Positions 1 to 8,481 of a stretch of 64,000 nt of DNA are shown piece by piece. Both the position numbers and the translations under genes were made by a program. A model generated the notes under the pieces. It saw nothing but the letters and a program-made list of their open reading frames with translations. It searched no databases and was not told the DNA's origin. The stretch covers positions 930,001 through 994,000 of the forward strand of contig NZ_CP023702.1 of NCBI RefSeq assembly GCF_008704555.1, in the 5' to 3' direction. Source of the stretch: Streptomyces nitrosporeus (lineage in GTDB: Bacteria; Actinomycetota; Actinomycetes; Streptomycetales; Streptomycetaceae). Within the stretch, counting starts at the first letter, position 1, and every line of letters starts with the position of its first letter.

Positions 1-1
1 G

Positions 2-502
2 GTGATGTTCATCCAGTGGGTGCGTTCGGACAGCCAGGAGAACTTCTTCTCCTGCTCGGACGTCGTCTTCGACGGCGGCAACGGCGAGGTGACCGGCATC
101 CGCGGCTCGGGCAGCACCCCGACCCCGGGCCCGACGACCCCCACCCCCGACCCGACGACCCCGACCCCGGGCCCGACGCCCACCGACCCGCACACCGGGT
201 GCATGGCCGTCTACAGCGTGACCAGCTCCTGGAACGGCGGCTTCCAGGGGTCCGTCGAGGTCATGAACCACGGCACGACGGCGCGTGACGGCTGGGCCGT
301 GAAGTGGGCACCCGGCGCGGGCACCACGGTCAGCAGTGTGTGGAACGGTGCGCTGACCACCGGGTCCGACGGCACACTCACGGTCAAGAACCTCGACTAC
401 AACCGGACCATCCCGCCGGACGGCAGTGTCACCTTCGGATTCACCGCGACATCGGCCGGCAACGACTTCCCGGTCGGTTCGATCGGCTGCGTCAACCCGT
501 AG
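2..502 (+). CDS. AA10 lytic polysaccharide monooxygenase with CBM2, C-terminal part
   Basis: This gene enters from the left edge, so only its last 166 residues or so are visible. The first part (QWVRSDSQENFFSCSDVVF) is the C-terminal signature of AA10 copper-dependent lytic polysaccharide monooxygenases of the cellulose-active Streptomyces type. A Pro/Thr-rich linker of repeated TPTPGP and TPTPDP units follows, then a carbohydrate-binding module of family 2 (about residues 66-166) with two cysteines near its ends and the tryptophans expected of the binding face. The protein would be exported and oxidatively cleave cellulose or chitin. The copper-binding histidines lie outside the window. The pectate lyase near 50 kb has a very similar linker, so the two secreted enzymes frame the window. 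Confidence 0.85.
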   Translation: MMFIQWVRSDSQENFFSCSDVVFDGGNGEVTGIRGSGSTPTPGPTTPTPDPTTPTPGPTPTDPHTGCMAVYSVTSSWNGGFQGSVEVMNHGTTARDGWAVKWAPGAGTTVSSVWNGALTTGSDGTLTVKNLDYNRTIPPDGSVTFGFTATSAGNDFPVGSIGCVNP

Positions 503-579
503 CCGCAAGGGCCGCGGTGACCCGTGGCCACCGGGAGAAGCGGCGCCGGTTCCCGTCCCGCGCGGGAGCCGGCGCCGTC

Positions 580-758
580 GTGCCCGGTGGACCGGACCGG
601 TGGCCGGCCTCGACGCGGGGGCGCCCCGCACGACGTACGGGTGGCCGGGGACTTCTTCCCGGAGCCGGACGAGGCCGTCCGCGCCATCGACGCGGTTCCG
701 GAGGGCGCTCCGGTGGACACCGTCACCGCGCGGGGCCTCACTGTCCGGATCGGCGCGT
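580..758 (+). pseudogene. Decayed fragment of a lipoate-protein ligase gene
   Basis: A reading frame from about position 632 gives DVRVAGDFFPEPDEAVRAI, nearly the same as the segment DVRVAGDFFLEPDEAILSI near the start of the intact lipoate ligase gene at 30375-31439. Upstream, similarity continues only by changing frame: VPGG in one frame (from about 580) and VAGLDAG in another, matching VPGGKLVVVDLDVEDG of the intact copy. No start codon or catalytic ligase domain is attached and similarity fades after about 758. I read it as a frameshifted remnant of the accessory-domain end of a second copy. The rest of 503-1008 shows nothing else recognisable. Confidence 0.6.
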
Positions 759-1008
759 CGCGCCCCGGCCGGGGCGCCCCGCTGGACATCTCAGCCACGC
801 TGCCGGTACGGGAGCAGTCACGCTCCGGGCCCGGACCACCGGGAAGAGGCCCTGGCTCACGGGACAGCCCTCAAGGGTTGGTCCCGGCCGCGGCGACCTG
901 GTCCGGACACCGTGCTCGTACGTCGTCAAGACCGCACCACGCATCGGGTTCCGTGGTACCCATCCCGTCTTCCATGAGGACTTCTGGACGGTTCTCGTGC
1001 GCAAGGGT

Positions 1009-2421
1009 TCACCGAGACCGGTCGACGTCGCCTCGGACAGCCTTCCCGGAGCCTGCTCCCGACCCTTTCGAGGTGGCCCGCGTCGCGCACCGAAGAAATC
1101 TGCCTGCGGCAGGTTGCCGGGCATGCGGACGCATTCCGGCACGCAACTCGGCGAGCGCCTGATTCGCCCGGCCGCTGGCCAGAAGGGGATATTCATCAAG
1201 AAACCGGAGCCCGCTGTCCGCAGCCTCGTCCAGACGCCCCGCTTTCAGCTGGAGCGCAGCCAGGTCCGCGTGGACCATCGCACGTGACCGGCGCTCGGCC
1301 TCCGGGCGATGGCGTGCGGCGGATACGAGTGCCCGGACAGCACCGTCGTCATCACCGAGAAACTCCCGCACGGCTGATTCCTGCCGCAGGAGGGATCCCT
1401 CGTGATAGCGGCCGGTGACCGAGGTGACGGGTCCTCGGGACCGGTGCAGGAGACGTTCGGCCTCGGCGACCGCGCGCATCGCGCGGGAGGGGTCACGGTC
1501 GAGTGCGTAGGCCACCGCCAGCTGGCCTTGCACGAAAGCCCGGTGGACCGGCGGGCCGGCCACGGTTCCGGTAGCCGCTTCAGCGAGATCGACGGCCTGC
1601 CGTACGTGATGAAGACTGCACGCCTGCACGGACATGGCGCGCAGCGTGACCGCGTAGTGGAGCGCCGAGTTGTTCTCGATGGAGAGTCGCAATGATGCCC
1701 GATAGTACTGCTGCGCCATGCCGTGCAGGCCGTCATCGAAATGCATGAACCCGCACAGATAGGAGAGTTGGGCCATGGCCTGGACGATGCCGCGGCGCAG
1801 GGCCGGAGAGGCGGGACGTCGTAGCTTCTCCGCTCCGTCTCCCGCCAGGTAAAGCGCCAGAGCCCGCCGAGCACGCCCGCCGCCGAAGGTGATGTCCGAC
1901 TCATGGAATACCTGCGCCAGAGCCTCGGCAGCTTGTACATCCTGCTTCCGGATGGGGGCGCGCCCGCTGTCGAAGCGAAATTCTGTACAGCCCGACTCGG
2001 CAGCCGTGATTCCATCGAGTGCGGGAACGACGTCATCGGGCGTGTAGAGCGTCTTCGCCGCCCGTTCCCTGACGGGTTGTTCATTCACATCATGCTCGGA
2101 AACCCTCCGAAGTATCTCGACCGGGTCCTGAACCGGCACCCGGGGCTGGAGCTCCGTCCCGGACGGCTCGGCAAACCCCGCGTCCAGCGCGGTGACGCGC
2201 CGCCCGAGCGAGCGTGACAGGGCCTCGGTTATCAGCGGACGGGACGACCGCCGGGGCATCGTCCCCGCGAGCCAGTGCGCGACGGTGGTGCGGTCGTGAT
2301 CGAGCGGCGCTCCGGACTCACGTGACACCCGGTTGACGCCCGCGGCCAGCTGGCCGGCCGTCAGGCCGGCCTCGGCGATCAGGGCGCGTAAGGCTTCGTT
2401 CGGTCGCGTCGGCCTGCCCAC
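1009..2421 (-). CDS. HTH/TPR-type transcriptional regulator, TTA-containing
   Basis: About 470 residues. The N-terminal ~75 residues look like an XRE-type helix-turn-helix region (RTTVAHWLAGTMP, then ALSRSLGRRVTALDAGF). The long remainder is alpha-helical with TPR-like repeats ending in FLDEYP. It is a clear paralogue of the gene at 20995-22332: the N-terminus and the FLDEYP...RPHARQP tail align. The GTG at 2421 is preferred because GGGAGG sits 4 nt upstream; a GTG at 2433 lacks a usable site. A TTA leucine codon lies at 2389-2391, about 11 codons in, so translation is probably bldA-dependent. The role is likely control of the adjacent biosynthetic locus; the regulated promoter is not known. 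Confidence 0.75.
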   Translation of the reverse strand: MGRPTRPNEALRALIAEAGLTAGQLAAGVNRVSRESGAPLDHDRTTVAHWLAGTMPRRSSRPLITEALSRSLGRRVTALDAGFAEPSGTELQPRVPVQDPVEILRRVSEHDVNEQPVRERAAKTLYTPDDVVPALDGITAAESGCTEFRFDSGRAPIRKQDVQAAEALAQVFHESDITFGGGRARRALALYLAGDGAEKLRRPASPALRRGIVQAMAQLSYLCGFMHFDDGLHGMAQQYYRASLRLSIENNSALHYAVTLRAMSVQACSLHHVRQAVDLAEAATGTVAGPPVHRAFVQGQLAVAYALDRDPSRAMRAVAEAERLLHRSRGPVTSVTGRYHEGSLLRQESAVREFLGDDDGAVRALVSAARHRPEAERRSRAMVHADLAALQLKAGRLDEAADSGLRFLDEYPLLASGRANQALAELRAGMRPHARQPAAGRFLRCATRATSKGSGAGSGKAVRGDVDRSR

Positions 2422-2816
2422 GGCGCCTCCCACCCTTCATCCATGTCCGGCCGTCCGGCGCACACCCGGTGAACGCCGGCCGCCCGCTCGGTGGCCTTCT
2501 CCGCGAGTACCGGGAGCGGGACGGCCGGACAGCGCCTCGCGGCGGACGCATGAGGGCGGCCACCTCCGTCGGCACATGCGTGGGTGGCCCTCATCCGCAG
2601 GGGCCCCTCCGAGGTGCGGCACACCCCACGTCACCGGTCGGACCCATGCCCATCACGTTCGCCGCCCCGCAGAACCGCGGGAAGAGGAAGCGCGGCCGGC
2701 CGCGCTGAATACAGCCGTGCGATGAAAACGGACTCCTGAATTCCGATCGCCTCCGGCACGGGCCCCGTGTCGCCTCCGGCAAGGGGCCCCGTACGCGGGC
2801 CTCCGCGGTGCGGCTG
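2422..2816. other. Intergenic stretch without recognised gene
   Basis: This stretch lies between the 5' end of the HTH/TPR regulator and the 3' end of the IspH-like gene, both on the minus strand. Open frames exist on both strands but are arginine/glycine-rich low-quality translations with no ribosome binding site. I see no clear hairpin. It presumably holds the regulator's promoter. Confidence 0.4.
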
Positions 2817-4076
2817 TCACCCGACGCGCGTGGTGGACACCGACCGGAGCACGGTGTCGGTCGGGCCCAGCAGACGCAGTCCGGTCAGGAGTTCCTCGGC
2901 CAGCTGCGGCGGCGCGTTCGAGGTCGCCACGACTCCGACGGGCCCGACGGAGCGCAGCCACCCCGGTTCAAGGTCGCGCAGAGCGCCGACGGCGCGTACC
3001 GGGGTGCCGGACGGCACCCACGAGAGGATGTCGTCCAGCTCCTGGTCGGCCGCGTCGGTGGCCACGAGCAGGAGATCCACGACCGCGGCGACGGAGCGCA
3101 CGGAGTCGCGGCGGTCGTCCGCCTCCCAGCAGTAAGTGGCGGGCCGCTGCGGGATCACGTGTCCGAACCGGGTCCGCAGGCTGCCCTCGACGGCGAGAGA
3201 CGGACGAACAGCCCGACCGGGGACGAGCACGACCCCGACAGCGCCGGGAGCCGGCACCGGCACGGACTCCGCGCCGCCCGGGTCGCTGACAACCGTCAGC
3301 CGGCCCGCCACGGCTTCCCCCAGCGACTCGACAGCCGCCCCCTCACGTCCGGGGGCGGCCAGCACCACATGCCCGCCCTGCCCGGAGAGACGGCCGATCT
3401 CGTCCGCGGCCGCCCTGTACCGCTCACACGTGGCGTCCACCACCGGCACCGGCGCCCCTGCCTCCGTCACCACCCGCTCCTCGCCACGGAGGGGCAGGGG
3501 GCCCACAACCGCCACATCGCCGGGCTTCGGCGCGACCCCCTCGCCTCCGAGACGCCCCCCGAGCCGGTGGATCTCCTTCACCGCCGCCCGCCCGCACCCC
3601 TGCGCTCCGTACACGACAACCCGCTCGCCGGATCCGTCGCTCTGCCGCGCCACCGTTTCCAGCAGCCTCCGGGTACCCGTGCACACCGCACCGGCCCCCT
3701 CCCTCACCAGGACTCGCGTACGCAGCGCCCGCGACCACTCGGCGATCGCATCCGCCGCGACCTCGGCCCCGCGTACGTCTTCCGCATGGGCGAACGCGGC
3801 GAAACCGACACAGTGCGCGGGGTCGAGCTCGTACGACAGAGCCCAGCCGGCCATACCCGCCCCGTCCAGCCCCCCGATCGCCGCCGGCGAGACCCGCATC
3901 TCTCGGACGACCGCCCGCAGGCCACTCCGCTCGACGCTTCCACGCAGCAGATCGGAATGCGCGCAGACCACTCGCTCACGCGAACCGTGGGTGAACCGGT
4001 CGGCGGCAATGACGATTTCACCCGGCTCGCAGGCTTCCGCGGAGAAGACCCTGCTCAGCATACGGGTCCTGTTCAC
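2817..4076 (-). CDS. IspH (LytB)-like iron-sulfur protein with N-terminal extension
   Basis: 419 residues. From about residue 121 to the end the chain follows 4-hydroxy-3-methylbut-2-enyl diphosphate reductase (IspH). It has VLVREGAGAVCTG for the first cysteine motif, VPVVDATC for the second and ATYCWEADDRRDSV for the third, so Cys132, Cys217 and Cys316 can still hold a 4Fe-4S cluster. The IspH-like end (WLRSVGPVGVVATSNAPPQL) is also present. The substrate-proton relay segment (GHxGHxEVxGT in true IspH) reads AAPGREGAAVES, so the usual His and Glu appear lost. The first ~115 residues are not part of IspH and faintly recall nucleoside-phosphorylase-type proteins. The GTG at 4076 follows GAGGAG by 5 nt. 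It is divergent from the ketosynthase operon. It is probably not the housekeeping enzyme; function unknown. Confidence 0.65.
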   Translation of the reverse strand: MNRTRMLSRVFSAEACEPGEIVIAADRFTHGSRERVVCAHSDLLRGSVERSGLRAVVREMRVSPAAIGGLDGAGMAGWALSYELDPAHCVGFAAFAHAEDVRGAEVAADAIAEWSRALRTRVLVREGAGAVCTGTRRLLETVARQSDGSGERVVVYGAQGCGRAAVKEIHRLGGRLGGEGVAPKPGDVAVVGPLPLRGEERVVTEAGAPVPVVDATCERYRAAADEIGRLSGQGGHVVLAAPGREGAAVESLGEAVAGRLTVVSDPGGAESVPVPAPGAVGVVLVPGRAVRPSLAVEGSLRTRFGHVIPQRPATYCWEADDRRDSVRSVAAVVDLLLVATDAADQELDDILSWVPSGTPVRAVGALRDLEPGWLRSVGPVGVVATSNAPPQLAEELLTGLRLLGPTDTVLRSVSTTRVG

Positions 4077-4743
4077 AATCACTCCTCGTGATCCGGACTC
4101 CCCGGATCGAGGAGATCGCATTCATTTCACGTTCAACTGTCATCTGAATGAATTACCAGACCGTCAACATGCAAGGAAATTCGAATCACCCGTTCGAGGG
4201 ATCGAAAACAGGCCAAACCAAAATTGATCACTGCTCGATGATCTTTTTCACATATGGCGGTAAGTCATGGCAAAGCCTCCGCAGGACTCCCCCGCCCCAC
4301 CCCTCCCTCAGTCACCAGGAACAGCGGGACGGCCTGCGGCACCGGCAGGAACCGGCCACCGAAGCCTTGGGAGGCCAGGTTTCATCGCCGCCGTGTATTC
4401 AACGCGTCAGGTGCGACCGGTCCATGGCATCCGAGCTGCCATCGCATTTGAATGTGCTGGATGATCGACGACCTTTTCCACCGGGCCCCGGAACCACGGA
4501 TGCCCACCCGGTGCCACGGCACCGAGCCGTGCGCGCATGACGACAGCGGGCCGAGCGGGCAGGCGGCACCTACGGGTTGCCGTCGGTGCCGCCGAAAAGC
4601 CCGTGCCGTCCCGGTCTCGATCACCCCGGATTCACCCGGACGGGCAAGGCGACGTGAACTCATGATCTTTTCGGCTTCAGCGGTCGAGTCCACTGCTCTC
4701 CTCTGCCGGCCGCCCGGGCCCTGGATCAACTGATCGGAAAGAA
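4077..4743. other. Divergent intergenic region, comparatively AT-rich
   Basis: This 667-base region separates the IspH-like gene (minus) from the ketosynthase operon (plus). Positions about 4125-4270 are clearly richer in A and T than their surroundings, as expected for promoters or regulator binding. Short open frames here have no convincing coding character. GGAAAGAA just before 4744 is the ribosome binding site of the ketosynthase. I could not fix a -10/-35 pair with confidence. Confidence 0.45.
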
Positions 4744-6000
4744 ATGAACGAAGAGATTCGCCCATCGGCGGCAATAACCGGAATCGGCACGGAGTTATCC
4801 GGCGCATCCGGTGTCGCGGAATTCTGGATCGCTCTGCGATCGGCTCGACCCGGCGTACGGGCCTTGCAGGACGGCGCGTTCGAGAAGTTGCCGAATCCAC
4901 TCGGCGCCGTCGTGGACCGTCGGCGCCCGGTGGACCTGCTGCCTGGAATCGAACCACGCTTCGCCAAGTCGTACAGCGACGAGATCCTCCTGACGATGGC
5001 CGCGATGGAGCAAGCACGCCAGAACGCCGGACTGTCGCCGGGCGAGCTCGATCCGCAGCGGATCGGCATCGCCGCTTCGAGTTCGCGGGGGCCACTGCAG
5101 TGGTGGTCCGACAACAGCCCGAACGGTCTGCGTACCCGTCCGGGAAGAGCCGACGCCCTGCTGAGCCTGCCGGGAGCGCCTGCCTCCCTGTTCGCGGTCT
5201 ACGCCGGGATCCAGGGGCAGGTCTCCACCTTGAGCTCCGCATGTGTGGGCGGGCACCAGGCCATCGGCTGGGCCGCAGGCCAGATCGCCGCGGGCAGCGC
5301 GGACGCCATGATCGTCGTGGGCCACGAGTTCCCGCTGGTGCCTGACTTGCTGCACGCCTACAACGCATTGGGTGTCCTGAGCAGCCGGGTCTCCGAACCG
5401 GAAACAGCGATGCGCCCCTACTCGCTGGACCGCGACGGGTTCGCTCTGGGGGAAGGAGCCGTGGCGTTGGTTCTGGAGAATCCTGAGCATGCCAAACGTA
5501 GGGGCGCGAGGATCTACGCCACGGTCCTCGGGCAGCGTTCGGAGAACGAGGCCGCCCACGCGACGAGTATGGATGCCACGGGCACGAGCATGGCCGGGCT
5601 CGTCACCCGGCTGCTGGCGCGGCACGAAGTCGCGCCCGCCGATCTCTCCTACGTGTGCGGCCACGCCTCTTCCACAGGGCTCAACGATCGCACCGAATCC
5701 CGCATGATGGCCCATTTGTTCACGGGAAGACCGCGCTCCCGCTGGGCACCGTTGGGTGGGAACAAGCCCGTCTTCGGCCATACGCTCGGCGCATCCGGAA
5801 TCGTCAATGCCGCGGCCTGCGCGTTGATGACCTACCACCAGGAGCTGGCACCCACACGCATGGTGGGCGCGGTCGATCCGGACTGCGATCACGACCATGT
5901 CGCCGAAGGGCCACGCCGCATCGAGGTGCGGAAGACCCTCTCCTTGTCCTTCGCCCTGGGGAGCCAGTCGTCCGCGCTGCTGATGGGGGTCCCCTCGTGA
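4744..6000 (+). CDS. Stand-alone beta-ketoacyl synthase, TTA-containing
   Basis: 418 residues, the length of a single FabF-type condensing enzyme. The active-site cysteine is in STLSSACVGGH (Cys167), and the two histidines are in CGHASSTGLND (His307) and FGHTLGASG (His346), so the Cys-His-His triad for decarboxylative condensation is complete. No acyltransferase or acyl carrier protein is attached, and none is seen nearby, so extension on CoA thioesters or a carrier from elsewhere must be considered. A TTA codon at 4795-4797 (Leu18) suggests bldA control of the whole operon. The stop overlaps the next start (GTGA). It heads an operon with CoA-transferase, crotonase, SDR and P450 genes. Confidence 0.85.
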   Translation: MNEEIRPSAAITGIGTELSGASGVAEFWIALRSARPGVRALQDGAFEKLPNPLGAVVDRRRPVDLLPGIEPRFAKSYSDEILLTMAAMEQARQNAGLSPGELDPQRIGIAASSSRGPLQWWSDNSPNGLRTRPGRADALLSLPGAPASLFAVYAGIQGQVSTLSSACVGGHQAIGWAAGQIAAGSADAMIVVGHEFPLVPDLLHAYNALGVLSSRVSEPETAMRPYSLDRDGFALGEGAVALVLENPEHAKRRGARIYATVLGQRSENEAAHATSMDATGTSMAGLVTRLLARHEVAPADLSYVCGHASSTGLNDRTESRMMAHLFTGRPRSRWAPLGGNKPVFGHTLGASGIVNAAACALMTYHQELAPTRMVGAVDPDCDHDHVAEGPRRIEVRKTLSLSFALGSQSSALLMGVPS

Positions 6001-7646
6001 CCCCGCAGTTCTTCGGAGATCCGGACGACATGCTGAACGCCGTCGTGCGGCCCGGGAACCACCTCCACTTCGCCGCCACGATGTCACGCCCGAACGCCCT
6101 CGTGTACGCGCTGGCGCGCACCCGTAGAAATCGCCGGGACGTGACGGTGAGCATGGCAGCCGTGCACTCCAGCGCGCATGCCCTGGCACTGTCCGGTGCC
6201 GTGCGTCATATGATCACCGGCTTCCTCGGCGACACGTATCCTCTCCCCCGGCCCAACCCCCTGTACGCGGAACTGACGCGTGGAAGGCCCTTCACCGCTA
6301 GCGTCTGGCCTCTGTGGACCCTGACGCAACGGCTGATCGCCGGTGGCACGGGCTCCCCGGCCTGCCTCAGCAGGTCCCTGCTCCACAGTGACCTCCGGCG
6401 GGGCAAGGAGGAGGAACTCCAGCGGGTCCGGCTCAGGGACGGGACGACCGCGGACCTGATACCGCCTCTGCGCCCCGACCTGACACTCGTTCACGCGGTG
6501 CTGGCCGACCGTTCGGGCAATCTGGTGCTGGGCAGTCCGGGCGGTGAAGGTGCCTGGAGCTCCGCGGCGGCCAGGGACGGGGTCCTCGCCACCGCTGAGC
6601 GCGTGGTCGACGAACTGCCCGGCACCTGCGCCGGACTCGTCATGGTGCCCGGCCACCGTGTCCGGGGGCTGTGCGCGGCCGAGCGGGGCGCACACCCGCA
6701 ATCCCTGTCGTGCGGGCCGGCGACAGGCGTCGACGGGTACGACGACGACTACGCGTTCCTCGCGGAAGTGACCGAACGCTGCGGTGCGGGCGAGGCCCGG
6801 GACTGGTACGAGGAGTGGGTGGAGGCGCCGGGAAGCCATGCCGGTTACCTTCGGGCGCTGGATGCCAGAAGTACCCCACCGCCACGCACCGTTCCCACCG
6901 CCGGGAACGGCCTCACCGAGAGGGAGCAGCTCATCATCCTCGGCGCGCGCACCGTCGCCGACGAGGTGCGGACCGGCGGGTTCCGTACGGTCCTGGCAGG
7001 CATCGGCCACTCCCACCTGGCCGCATGGCTCGCCGGCTCGGAACTGGCCCGAGAAGGCGTTCCGGTCAGCATCTGCTGCGAACTCGGCTTCCACGACATG
7101 CGGCCGACGGGAGGGGACGTCTACTTGTTCGCCCGTCGGCACGCGACCCACGCCGCCTCGAACCTCTCCATGGCTGACGTCATGGGTGGAATCGTCACAG
7201 CCGGCGCGGACTCCTGCCTGGGCGTGCTGTCGGCGGGCCAGATCGACCCCTCCGGGAACGTCAACACCTCGGTTCTGCCCTCCGGAGACTGGATGACCGG
7301 ACCGGGGGGAGCCTGCGACATCGTCACCGCCGCCCGGTGCGTCGTCATGGCCCCGGCACGTCAGAACCGATACGTGTCAGCCGTGCATCACGTCACCAGC
7401 CCCGGAGACCGGGTACGCACCTGTGTCAGCCAGTACGGCCGATTCGAACGCACGGGCCCGTCGGGCGAGTTCACGCTGTCGAGCTGGCTCGCCCCGCCTG
7501 GACGGCCGCGGGCGGATCCCGCGAGGACCGTGGCGGCCACCACCCGTTGGAACGCCCGGTTCCCCGCACCTGTCGTCGAGCCGGGGATCACGGAACGGGA
7601 ACTCGGTGCGCTCAGGGACCTCGACCCCGCAGGTGTCTACCGATGA
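5997..7646 (+). CDS. Fused CoA-transferase, family I (alpha and beta halves)
   Basis: 549 residues beginning at the GTG that overlaps the ketosynthase stop. The first ~270 residues resemble the A subunit and the rest the B subunit of glutaconate/3-oxoacid CoA-transferases; ICCELGF probably carries the catalytic glutamate of the B half. The enzyme would move CoA between carboxylic acids, activating or releasing an acyl group for the neighbouring ketosynthase or crotonase. Fusion of the two subunits in one chain is less common than separate genes. The substrate cannot be inferred. The stop overlaps the crotonase ATG (ATGA), pointing to translational coupling. Confidence 0.7.
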   Translation: MTPQFFGDPDDMLNAVVRPGNHLHFAATMSRPNALVYALARTRRNRRDVTVSMAAVHSSAHALALSGAVRHMITGFLGDTYPLPRPNPLYAELTRGRPFTASVWPLWTLTQRLIAGGTGSPACLSRSLLHSDLRRGKEEELQRVRLRDGTTADLIPPLRPDLTLVHAVLADRSGNLVLGSPGGEGAWSSAAARDGVLATAERVVDELPGTCAGLVMVPGHRVRGLCAAERGAHPQSLSCGPATGVDGYDDDYAFLAEVTERCGAGEARDWYEEWVEAPGSHAGYLRALDARSTPPPRTVPTAGNGLTEREQLIILGARTVADEVRTGGFRTVLAGIGHSHLAAWLAGSELAREGVPVSICCELGFHDMRPTGGDVYLFARRHATHAASNLSMADVMGGIVTAGADSCLGVLSAGQIDPSGNVNTSVLPSGDWMTGPGGACDIVTAARCVVMAPARQNRYVSAVHHVTSPGDRVRTCVSQYGRFERTGPSGEFTLSSWLAPPGRPRADPARTVAATTRWNARFPAPVVEPGITERELGALRDLDPAGVYR

Positions 7647-8458
7647 ACCCCGGTACGGAGATCACCATGAAAGCAGTCCTCGCCCGTCACCTCGGATCCG
7701 GTGTGCTGACACTCACTCTCAGCCGCCCCGAGCAACGCAACGCGCTTGATCTCGCCCTTGCCGGACAGCTGGCGGCCGCGCTCAGGGAGTGCGCCGAGAA
7801 CCGCGATGTCCGCGCGGTACTGATCACCGGATCGGGCACGACTTTCTGCGCGGGTGACGACCTGCGGGCCACCGGGGGGTGGCGGGACGGATCTTATGAC
7901 GGCACCCCCAACGACCCTCGTACGCACGAACACCTGTACCTGACGATCTGCCGTCTGATGGTCGCCGTGCCCGTTCCGGTGATCGTCGCGGTCAACGGCC
8001 CCGCGGTCGGCGCGGGTCTCTCCCTCGTCTGCGCCGGGGACTACCGTGTGGCGGCTGACCACGCGTGGTTCGCCACCCCGGGTCTGCCCATGGCGCATCT
8101 CGGCGATGTGGCCATGCTCTCCAGGGCGGTGGGCCCCTCGGTAGCCACCCGGATGTTTCTCACGGGTGAGCGGGTCGACTCCCGGCAGGCCGTTGCCCGG
8201 GGGATCATCGACCGGTGCGTTCCTGTTTCGCGGCTTCATCCCGAGGCGACGCGGTTCGCCGAGGAGCTCGCCGCCGCTCCGACGAGGACCATAGGTCTCT
8301 TCAAGGAACTCCGGGAACGCGCGTGGTGTCTGGGAACCGATGAGGCCCTGACTCTGCAGGACCGGTACCACCATCGCTCGCACCACGAGATCAACGACGC
8401 ACGGCGAGCCTGGGAAGCCCATGTGAGCGGGGAGACGCCGCTGTTCCGCGGCGACTGA
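7643..8458 (+). CDS. Crotonase-fold enoyl-CoA hydratase/isomerase family protein
   Basis: 271 residues from the ATG overlapping the previous stop; an ATG at 7667 with CGGAG six bases upstream is an equally good start. Crotonase features are LSRPEQRNAL, FCAGDD for the CoA/oxyanion region, and a second oxyanion loop NGPAVGAGLSLV. The two glutamates of true hydratases are not evident: the loop has GAGLSL rather than GGGxEL, and the following FATPGLPMA lacks the usual PE. The reaction may therefore be isomerisation, hydrolysis or C-C chemistry rather than hydration. It is the third gene of the ketosynthase operon. Confidence 0.8.
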   Translation: MNPGTEITMKAVLARHLGSGVLTLTLSRPEQRNALDLALAGQLAAALRECAENRDVRAVLITGSGTTFCAGDDLRATGGWRDGSYDGTPNDPRTHEHLYLTICRLMVAVPVPVIVAVNGPAVGAGLSLVCAGDYRVAADHAWFATPGLPMAHLGDVAMLSRAVGPSVATRMFLTGERVDSRQAVARGIIDRCVPVSRLHPEATRFAEELAAAPTRTIGLFKELRERAWCLGTDEALTLQDRYHHRSHHEINDARRAWEAHVSGETPLFRGD

Positions 8459-8481
8459 CGTACGGCTGGAAAAGGGGACCC

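Noticed and set aside
4171-4207. TTCGAATC-like sequence reminiscent of a tRNA T-arm
   Set aside because: No acceptor stem, anticodon arm or CCA-compatible end could be paired around it.
4148-4540. Short frames in the region upstream of the ketosynthase gene
   Set aside because: They lie in AT-richer promoter-like DNA, overlap one another in different frames and have no ribosome binding sites.
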